Under the pieces are notes generated by a model. The model saw only the letters and a list, made by a program, of their open reading frames with translations. It did no database searches and was not told the DNA's origin. A program made the translations under genes and the position numbers. This document shows positions 37,258 through 44,478 of a DNA stretch of 64,000 nt, piece by piece. Every line of letters starts with the position of its first letter. The first letter of the stretch is position 1. This stretch comes from Endozoicomonas sp. 8E. Its GTDB lineage: Bacteria > Pseudomonadota > Gammaproteobacteria > Pseudomonadales > Endozoicomonadaceae. The DNA lies in the NCBI RefSeq assembly GCF_032883915.1, contig NZ_CP120717.1, positions 1,536,001-1,600,000 of the forward strand, given 5' to 3'.

Positions 37258-40200
37258 TTAGGTTCTTTTACCATTCCTGCTATCGGCCACCTCTGTTGGT
37301 TTGCTCTGGGCATCAGGCTTCGCTATCTTCTTCGGCACCAGCATTTCCAGTCCTTTTGAGTCGTCCTCGTTGTTGAAGTAGGGACGCTTCTCGCCGACCA
37401 CTTTAATGCCCCGGTCTTCGAGCACTGACTGGGCTTTCGGCGAAAGCAGTGTTTCCTGCGTCAAGGTGCCCGGATTCATCCGTATCCCTTCCCTTCTGAG
37501 CCGCTGCACCTCTTGTTCCAATGCTTGCTGAGTTGCCGGGCTCAGCAGCGACGGGTCATGTTCGTATTGCATTTTTTCCAGCAGCGTCATGCCGGCCGGA
37601 AGCTCTACCTGCCTCAGGTCATACCAGCTGTTATGAATACCATAAGTAATCCCTTTGTCCTGATCAGCCTTGCAGGCCCGGTGGTCAGGATCTGAACAGA
37701 CAATGATTCCGGCCTCCCGAGCTATTTTGCGGCGGACATTGTCGTCAATAAACTGGTTCATTCTCTTGACTGGCTCAGTGGTCCACTCGAAGTTTCCAGA
37801 GATTTTTGAGCCATTGCCAATCAGACCGTAGACTTTGCTGTAATCTTTGTTGCGCTGATCGTTAAGTCGCCCGGTGACCCGCGCCAGATCAGCCGCACCA
37901 TGCATGGCGGCTTCCAGATGACGTTGGAATTCACTCTTGTTGTCAGGCTCGGAGGTAAACTCTTCAGTCAGCTGCACTGGTAAGTCAAGACGTCCAGCGT
38001 TAAAACCCCGGGTTGGAGTCGCCGTTAATCCGGGAAAATCAGCCCCAACCCCGCAACCACGGATAACGTCCGTGCGATCCGCAAAGCGTAATATGCGCAG
38101 ATACCAACGCACGGACTCAGACAGGTACTGCTCGTCTTTACCCTGAACATCGTTTTCCTTGCTGATCATTGCCTCGGCCATATCAGCCAGCAGCGCTTCA
38201 GGGTAGTATCCGGCCAGGTCCCGTTTGAAATATTCAGCTGAACGGGTTTCTTCAGCTGATTTGTCGACATCTTCGGCAGCCGCATCATGGTAGATAATTG
38301 CCAGCGACAGGAGTTCTTTTTCGTCCTGGCGCAAGGAGCATTGCTGAAATTTCTCCAGCAATTCCATATACCAGTGCCCATTATTCCTGGCCCGCAGGAC
38401 ATGACTGCAACTGTGCAGTGGCTTCCACAGCGTTGGCAAGGTTGGTTTGCGCAGGCTCCTGATCACCCGCTCTGGTCCCGGACGGCGGTAGTAATGCTGC
38501 AATACCTTCAGGATGGTTTCTTCATTATCGCCGACAAGATCAGGCAAGACCGGCGCTGTGCTGAATGCATCCTCGATAAACTTTAATGGCGATGGGCCAG
38601 AGTCGTTCAGGCTGAGAGATTTTTTCAGATCCTTGATCTCTTTCTCAGCCTGCTCCAGATGTTCTGGCCAATTCTGGAATAAAGGGTAGGTGTTCCTTTC
38701 GTCCCAGAGTGCTTTAACCCATGGGATAAAATCAGCCACGGTAAAATTATCAGCAATCTTCATAGTGCGACGGCAATAATGGTCCAGAAATGCTATAAGA
38801 GAATCCAGATTCACTTCGTCCAGGCGAGCACCGTAATGAAAGAGGGCCAGCAAGTGGGATTTGATCATGTCGAGGGGTGGAGGTTCAAAACTCACATCCA
38901 ATACCTCTATCATACGATGCTGTATTTGCTCTTGACTGAGCCCCTGACAGATTCGGTTAAATTCAACGACGTTTCCCGGGCAACCGATTAAAGGTATTCT
39001 CTCGAGATGTTTCAGGGTCATAAAATCAAATGGATCAAAGGCAGCCACGATATAATTCATTACATTCGCTGGTATTACCTCAGATGTGCAATCGTCCATG
39101 TCTTTAATGAAGGGAATGGCTTCGTCTAGCTTTGCCCCACTCTGCAGAAGCAGTTGCAGTAAGCGACAGGCTTCTTTTTCATGTTCCCGGGTTTGCTCAT
39201 GCTCTGGCTCATTGTTTCTGCCGATTTCGGAAAGCAGCAACAGGTCAAGCAAAGATACAGACCGTCCTTCATAAATAAAATGCTTGTGAATGGGTAAGCC
39301 ACTTTGTTTTAGTTCCAGAAGCTTCTCATAACTGTATGAACAGGGATCACTCACCAATTCGATGGCCTGTTGCAATTTGTGCATAGATGAGAAGGTTAAT
39401 TTCGAACTCAGTGTCTTTGCCCGCAAAGACACTGGCAGCAGATTCAACAGGGCTCTGAAAGTATCCGGGTATAACTGGTGTGAGACCGCAAAATCATTCA
39501 GTGAACGCTCATTCCCGGTCAGGTGCATAGTGTCCAGCTCATCTTCAAAATAGACTTGAACAGAACCTGTGCGGTGGCAATAAACAACCAGAGGCAAGGG
39601 GTCAAGCTCCAATACCTCTTCACACTGACGCTTGTCCCTGAGGATATCGGAAATATTTTTCTGTGCGTCGTTATAAACACAGAAGCATTTGATGTCTTCT
39701 CTTCTGTAGTGGGTGAGCACCAGTTCCGGGAAATCCTTTGAGCGGGTGCATTGACCCGGTTTGAATTTTGGCAAACTGAACGTTCCATCTGCTTGCAGAT
39801 GTCCCGAGGTGAAACGGGGATAAACTCTCCAGATGACCTGTTCGCCACGCTCAAAACGTCTATCAAGGGCAGATTGCAGATCAGGCAGGAGTTTTACCTT
39901 CAGTCCTTCCGGAGTAAAGCCAGGCTCCAGCAGCCTGCTGGTCCATGCGTTACGTTTGTAGACGTACAGGCATTGTGGATCAACAATGCCTACCATCCAT
40001 TCGCCATGACTTTCTGACACGCGCTCGGTGGGCATCATTGCCCCCGGCAGGGCAAGGGTGCAGGGCCTTGGTGCTCTCTTGCCAGAAAGGTATTCTTCTT
40101 CTTTAAATAAATCAATTCGCCGAAGCCCCAGACGTCCGCTCTCAGCGGCCAGCAGTAGCTTTTGTCGCTCAGACTCCCTGGAAGGACTGGGCAGCAGCTT

Positions 40201-40371
40201 GCTGGTTGACTTGCAGACTTTCCACTGGCCAGAGGCTGTTGCTGACTGGGTGTCAAAATCTTCTGACTGGGTGTCAAAATCTTCAAAATCTGGTTCTGAT
40301 TGAGTGTCAGAATCTGGTTGATTTAGATAGCTAAGGTACGAACAGCTTCCCACTCCCTGAGTTACATTCAT
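37258..40371 (-). CDS. Paralogue M, SidE-PDE/HD-like phosphohydrolase effector candidate
   Basis: 1,037 residues from MNVTQGVGSCSYL; the ribosome-binding site AAAGGGC is weaker than in its relatives. Putative catalytic segments are intact except LRFADRTD (Met to Thr, not a ligand). The N-terminus carries a small in-frame duplication, FDTQSEDFDTQS, from repeated DNA at about 40,243-40,290, placing three acidic DTQS copies before TASGQW. The middle is shorter than in L by about 15 residues (SLNDSGPSPLKF joined directly). This is the first copy of the array in the direction of transcription, and its upstream neighbour is the metabolic gene mak. Confidence 0.88.
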   Translation of the reverse strand: MNVTQGVGSCSYLSYLNQPDSDTQSEPDFEDFDTQSEDFDTQSATASGQWKVCKSTSKLLPSPSRESERQKLLLAAESGRLGLRRIDLFKEEEYLSGKRAPRPCTLALPGAMMPTERVSESHGEWMVGIVDPQCLYVYKRNAWTSRLLEPGFTPEGLKVKLLPDLQSALDRRFERGEQVIWRVYPRFTSGHLQADGTFSLPKFKPGQCTRSKDFPELVLTHYRREDIKCFCVYNDAQKNISDILRDKRQCEEVLELDPLPLVVYCHRTGSVQVYFEDELDTMHLTGNERSLNDFAVSHQLYPDTFRALLNLLPVSLRAKTLSSKLTFSSMHKLQQAIELVSDPCSYSYEKLLELKQSGLPIHKHFIYEGRSVSLLDLLLLSEIGRNNEPEHEQTREHEKEACRLLQLLLQSGAKLDEAIPFIKDMDDCTSEVIPANVMNYIVAAFDPFDFMTLKHLERIPLIGCPGNVVEFNRICQGLSQEQIQHRMIEVLDVSFEPPPLDMIKSHLLALFHYGARLDEVNLDSLIAFLDHYCRRTMKIADNFTVADFIPWVKALWDERNTYPLFQNWPEHLEQAEKEIKDLKKSLSLNDSGPSPLKFIEDAFSTAPVLPDLVGDNEETILKVLQHYYRRPGPERVIRSLRKPTLPTLWKPLHSCSHVLRARNNGHWYMELLEKFQQCSLRQDEKELLSLAIIYHDAAAEDVDKSAEETRSAEYFKRDLAGYYPEALLADMAEAMISKENDVQGKDEQYLSESVRWYLRILRFADRTDVIRGCGVGADFPGLTATPTRGFNAGRLDLPVQLTEEFTSEPDNKSEFQRHLEAAMHGAADLARVTGRLNDQRNKDYSKVYGLIGNGSKISGNFEWTTEPVKRMNQFIDDNVRRKIAREAGIIVCSDPDHRACKADQDKGITYGIHNSWYDLRQVELPAGMTLLEKMQYEHDPSLLSPATQQALEQEVQRLRREGIRMNPGTLTQETLLSPKAQSVLEDRGIKVVGEKRPYFNNEDDSKGLEMLVPKKIAKPDAQSKPTEVADSRNGKRT

Positions 40372-40399
40372 GGTTATAGCCCTTTAAAAGTTATTATTT

Positions 40400-40417
40400 A
40401 CCCACTTCCCTGTGGGT
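40400..40417 (-). promoter_or_regulatory. Leader hairpin of paralogue M (CsrA-like)
   Basis: The minus strand reads ACCCAC-AGGGAA-GTGGGT: a perfect 6-bp stem with GGA in a 6-base loop, the most stable of the set. Confidence 0.52.
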
Positions 40418-40428
40418 GAGTCCTTAGT

Positions 40429-40458
40429 CTTAGAGTCACTAACTGGTAATAAAGTTCC
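40429..40458 (-). promoter_or_regulatory. ECF/RpoE-type promoter of paralogue M
   Basis: Minus-strand GGAACTT (40,452-40,458), 17-base spacer ACCAGTTAGTGAC-type, TCTAAG (40,429-40,434). Confidence 0.72.
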
Positions 40459-40486
40459 GTTTCTACTGTCTGGGGATGTCCACCAT

Positions 40487-41386
40487 TTAAAGCCAGGCAG
40501 CGCCTCTGACACCGGATGAATCACCGTGTTTGGCGGGTGCGATCCGGGTATTCAGCTGATCGGAGAAAACATACTTTGCGACAGCTTCCGGAAGTTCGGT
40601 ATACAGTGCCTCGATATTCGACATGCCTCCACCCAGGACAATGACCTCCGGGTCAAAAATGTTGATGACACCGGCCAGTGCACGGGCCAGTGCATCAACA
40701 TAATGATTGAAATGCTCAATAGCCTGCTGATCAGCATTTTGAACTCTTGCCATAACTGACTTTGCATCAGGAATTTCCAGGGCGCTGAAGCCATGGGCTT
40801 CACGGAAACGTTTGGCCATTCCCGTGCCGGATGCAAAGGTTTCAATACAGTTCTTGCGGCCACAGTAACAGTCCTGGTCCGGACCGTCGGTGTGCTTATG
40901 GTAATAGGGCAGAGGATTGTGGCCCCACTCTCCGGCAATGGCATTGGGTCCCTGAACAAGCTGGCCGTTATACACCAGTCCACCACCACAGCCCGTCCCG
41001 ATAATGACACCAAAACAGCTTCTGGCACCCGCTGCTGCTCCATCGGTTGCTTCTGACAGGGCAAAGGAGTCGGCATCGTTGGCCAGCTTGACGGTTCTAC
41101 CCAATCGCTGCTCAAGGTCTTCAGCAACGGTCTGATTGTTCAGGTGCAGGGTGTTGGCATTTTTCATAAGGCCTGTATCAGGACTGATAGCGCCAGGCAG
41201 GCAGAGACCAATATGGCTGGCAGGTCCATACTGTCTTTCAGTGACACGGATTAATACCTGAATGCTATCGAGAAAGTCAGGGTAATTATCCGGGGTAGGT
41301 TGTCGCTCTCGATGGATCATTTCCCCGCTATCGGAAAGCACCACAATCTCTGTTTTGGTGCCACCCACATCAATGCCAAATCGCAC
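40487..41386 (-). CDS. mak: Fructokinase, ROK family
   Basis: Phosphorylates a free hexose, most likely fructose, at the 6-OH with ATP. From a GTG at 41,386 (GAGG nine bases upstream) the product is 299 residues, matching the usual ~300 of E. coli Mak; an upstream ATG at 41,422 would add twelve poorly conserved residues. Visible features are the ATP loop GIDVGGTKTE, ANDADSFALSEA with the catalytic Asp, GTGCGGGL, the ROK zinc site CYCGRKNCIETFASGTG, and the typical end KHGDSSGVRGAAWL. It lies back-to-back with glgP, next to the glycogen genes, and fits sugar phosphate entry to storage metabolism. NagK-type specificity is the main alternative. Confidence 0.9.
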   Translation of the reverse strand: MRFGIDVGGTKTEIVVLSDSGEMIHRERQPTPDNYPDFLDSIQVLIRVTERQYGPASHIGLCLPGAISPDTGLMKNANTLHLNNQTVAEDLEQRLGRTVKLANDADSFALSEATDGAAAGARSCFGVIIGTGCGGGLVYNGQLVQGPNAIAGEWGHNPLPYYHKHTDGPDQDCYCGRKNCIETFASGTGMAKRFREAHGFSALEIPDAKSVMARVQNADQQAIEHFNHYVDALARALAGVINIFDPEVIVLGGGMSNIEALYTELPEAVAKYVFSDQLNTRIAPAKHGDSSGVRGAAWL

Positions 41387-41691
41387 AGAAATACCTCGTT
41401 TATGGATCGGTTGGCTTGGCATCTGAGTTTAAACGAATAAATGAAGGTATCATTATTAAACAATTTTTGTCGTATAAATGTTGAAATCGTATACATGGCG
41501 TAATGTTTTTTCATCGTGCGACTGATCAGGAATTAATGACAACTAAACCGAAATGATCGGAAATCAGAATTATAATTGTCCACAGGTCATGCCATCACGT
41601 TTGGTTAAGTAAACAGCCCTGATTGGAGGCAATGATTGAATGCCTCTCATGGCCAAAAGTTTTTCATGGTTGATAGTGCAGGTGGAAAAAC

Positions 41692-44154
41692 ATGAGCGCA
41701 AACAAGGCTGGGCGTAATGATGTAATGCCCGTTTTGGGCAGTGAAGAGATTGCCCGGCGGGTGGTCGAGCATCTTCAACAATCGCTGGGTGTTGAGTCTG
41801 AAGAATCCGGGCCTGCAGAGTATTGGGAAGCTCTGAGTCTGGTGGTCCGTGAGATGGCTCTGCAACGTATCCGCGCAACACGCAAGAGAGAGCGTGAAGG
41901 CAAAGCCCGGCGCATTTATTACCTGTCGCTGGAATTCCTGATTGGCCGCTTGTTGGGCAACAACCTTCACAATCTGGGAATCTTCAAGCAGACAGAACAA
42001 GCCATGGCCAGCCTGGGAATGCCTCTGATTGATATTCTTGAGTATGAGCCTGATCCTTCACTGGGTAATGGCGGTCTGGGAAGACTGGCTGCCTGCTTTC
42101 TGGATTCCATGACTACCCTTGATATGCCTGCCATGGGTTACGGCATTAACTATCGATTTGGTCTCTTTCGTCAGAGCTTTGCCGGAGGCAAACAGGTGGA
42201 AACGCCTGACGGCTGGCGTGAGGAGAGTTTCCCCTGGGGTATCGAGAGAGCCAAGCGCAAGCAGCACGTCAAACTCTATGGCACCGTAAGAGAACATGCA
42301 GGTAAAGCGGTCTGGCAAGATACTCAGGAAATTTTGGGTATGCCCTGGGATGTGCCTGTCACCGGTTATGGCACAGAGACTGTTAACACTTTGCGTCTTT
42401 GGGAAAGTCGTGCAGCTCACGGTTTTGATCTGAACAGTTTTGATGCTGGCCGCTATGAGGATTCCCGTTCACAGGAAATCAGCGCCGAAAACATCAGTCA
42501 GGTACTCTATCCCAACGATAATCATCCTGCGGGTAAAGAGCTGCGGCTGATCCAGCAGTATTTCTTTGTCACCTGTTCACTGGCTGACCTGATCCATCGC
42601 TACAAGCGTGAAAACAGCGAAAGCCTGGAACGTATTGCCGACAAGGTAGCCATTCAGCTGAACGATACCCACCCTGCCATCGCTGTGGCTGAATTCATGC
42701 GCATTCTTATGGATGAAGAAGGTTTTGCATTCAACAGGGCACTGGAAATCACTCGTGAGGTGTTTACCTACACTAACCACACTTTGTTGCCAGAAGCGCT
42801 GGAAAAGTGGCCTCAGAGTCTGATTACCAGAGTACTGCCCCGCCATATGCAGATCATTCACATGGTCAACTACCACTTCCTGCATTCTGAAGTAGAGGCG
42901 GTCTGGCCGGGCGATGATACTATGAAACGTCGTCTGTCCATTATCGAAGAGCCGGATCGTCCGGGGGATGATCAAATGGTTCGTATGGCATTCCTGTCGG
43001 TTGTCGGTAGCCGCAAAGTCAACGGAGTTGCTGCCCTGCACTCAAGACTGGTTCAGGAAAAACTGTTTCCTGAATTCCATCAAATGTGGCCTGATAAAAT
43101 TGTCAATGTGACCAATGGTGTTACCCCAAGGCGCTGGCTGGACTATTGCAATCCGGCATTGGCAGCCCTGATCGATGAGACTATAGAAGGCGACTGGCGA
43201 AAAGACCTTTACAAACTCGATGCTTTGAAGACTCATGCCGATGATCTGGCATTCCAGAAGCGTTTTGCGGCTATTAAACATGACAATAAAAAGCAGCTGG
43301 CAGCCGTTATCAAGGAACTCTGTGATGTTGATGTAAGCCCTGCTGCCATTTTTGACGTGCAGATCAAGCGTCTCCACGAATACAAGCGTCAGCAAATGAA
43401 CCTGCTTCACATCATGGCGCTGTATCGTCGACTTCTGGATAACCCGGATCTCGATGTACCCGGGCGGGTCTTTATTTTTGGTGCCAAGGCAGCGCCTGGC
43501 TATAAAGTGGCCAAAACCATTATTCATGCCATCAACCGGGTGGCTGATCGAGTGAATAATGATCGCCGTATCAAAGATAAGCTGAAGGTGGCTTTCCTGC
43601 CTAATTATCGAGTCAGTCTGGCGGAAAAAATTATTCCTGCTGCGGATGTTTCCGAGCAGATTTCTACGGCCGGATTTGAAGCGTCCGGTACAGGTAACAT
43701 GAAGTTTGCTCTAAATGGTGCCCTGACCTTGGGTACTCTTGATGGTGCCAATGTCGAGATTGCCGAAGAGGTAGGCGACGATAATATCTTTATTTTTGGT
43801 CTTACGGTTGAACAGGTGTCAGAGCTTCGTCACCGTGGCTATAACCCCCGGGATGTCTACAACTGCTGTGAAGAGCTGCGCAGTGTCGTTGACTGGCTGG
43901 ATTGTGGAGATCTTTCTCCCGAAGAACCCCACGCCTTCAGGCCTCTGGTTGAAGCCCTGCTGGACAAGGGCGACTACTTCCTGACGCTGGCGGATTATCA
44001 GGCCTACAGTGATGCCCATGATCGCATTGTTGAAACCTGGAAAAAGCCGGAACTCTGGTGGCGAAAGGCGATCATCAACTCGGCCTCAATGGGCAAGTTC
44101 TCATCCGACCGTTCCATTCAGGATTACAGCAAGACCATCTGGAACATGGCTTAA
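41692..44154 (+). CDS. glgP: Glycogen/maltodextrin phosphorylase
   Basis: 820 residues. Releases glucose 1-phosphate from the non-reducing ends of alpha-1,4-glucans using phosphate and pyridoxal phosphate; cytoplasmic. The family pattern is complete: RRIYYLSLEFLIGR near residue 80, PDPSLGNGGLGRLAACFLDS near 122, the nucleotide-binding EASGTGNMKFALNGAL with the PLP-binding Lys at 671, and LGTLDGANVEI. Length is normal. The start has GGTGGAAAAAC before the ATG. It faces mak divergently over 305 bases and is followed by glgB and glgX on the same strand, although a repeat element interrupts the glgP-glgB gap. Confidence 0.96.
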   Translation: MSANKAGRNDVMPVLGSEEIARRVVEHLQQSLGVESEESGPAEYWEALSLVVREMALQRIRATRKREREGKARRIYYLSLEFLIGRLLGNNLHNLGIFKQTEQAMASLGMPLIDILEYEPDPSLGNGGLGRLAACFLDSMTTLDMPAMGYGINYRFGLFRQSFAGGKQVETPDGWREESFPWGIERAKRKQHVKLYGTVREHAGKAVWQDTQEILGMPWDVPVTGYGTETVNTLRLWESRAAHGFDLNSFDAGRYEDSRSQEISAENISQVLYPNDNHPAGKELRLIQQYFFVTCSLADLIHRYKRENSESLERIADKVAIQLNDTHPAIAVAEFMRILMDEEGFAFNRALEITREVFTYTNHTLLPEALEKWPQSLITRVLPRHMQIIHMVNYHFLHSEVEAVWPGDDTMKRRLSIIEEPDRPGDDQMVRMAFLSVVGSRKVNGVAALHSRLVQEKLFPEFHQMWPDKIVNVTNGVTPRRWLDYCNPALAALIDETIEGDWRKDLYKLDALKTHADDLAFQKRFAAIKHDNKKQLAAVIKELCDVDVSPAAIFDVQIKRLHEYKRQQMNLLHIMALYRRLLDNPDLDVPGRVFIFGAKAAPGYKVAKTIIHAINRVADRVNNDRRIKDKLKVAFLPNYRVSLAEKIIPAADVSEQISTAGFEASGTGNMKFALNGALTLGTLDGANVEIAEEVGDDNIFIFGLTVEQVSELRHRGYNPRDVYNCCEELRSVVDWLDCGDLSPEEPHAFRPLVEALLDKGDYFLTLADYQAYSDAHDRIVETWKKPELWWRKAIINSASMGKFSSDRSIQDYSKTIWNMA

Positions 44155-44177
44155 AGGGTGACACTCCCCGCCTTGTC

Positions 44178-44311
44178 GAGGCTGTCGCAAAACTCTAACA
44201 ACTCGTTCCCACGCTCTAATGCATACCTCCCCTTAAAAGCGGACTCTGCAGCGCGAGATAGGTATGGGTTTCCACGCTGGAGCATGGGAACCAGAGTTTT
44301 GCGACAGCCTC
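44178..44311. repeat. MITE-like element with perfect 19-bp inverted ends
   Basis: GAGGCTGTCGCAAAACTCT (44,178-44,196) is the exact inverse of 44,293-44,311. The 96-base interior contains TGCAGCGCGAGATAG, shared inverted with the repeat at 13,427-13,595. The element fills most of the 324-base glgP-glgB gap; its transcript could form a long hairpin between the genes. The other 167 bases of the gap show nothing I can name. Confidence 0.85.
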
Positions 44312-44478
44312 GATTGGGTGAGGGTTTACGGCGATTTTGCTAAAAGCAGTGGGTCACTTCCCACTGTGCCACTTCTTATAGTGATTCATTGCTTTAGAGC
44401 ATTTCTGTCAGGAGTCTGTCGATTTTCGAGAGGGCTCCTATACTACGTCAGACTGAGTAAACAGAAGCCGTTCCCTGT

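Noticed and set aside
1..40371. Many plus-strand frames of 60-190 codons opposite the paralogues
   Set aside because: They recur at matching places in each paralogue because the antisense of a conserved gene is conserved; none has a good start site and the minus strand explains the codon pattern.
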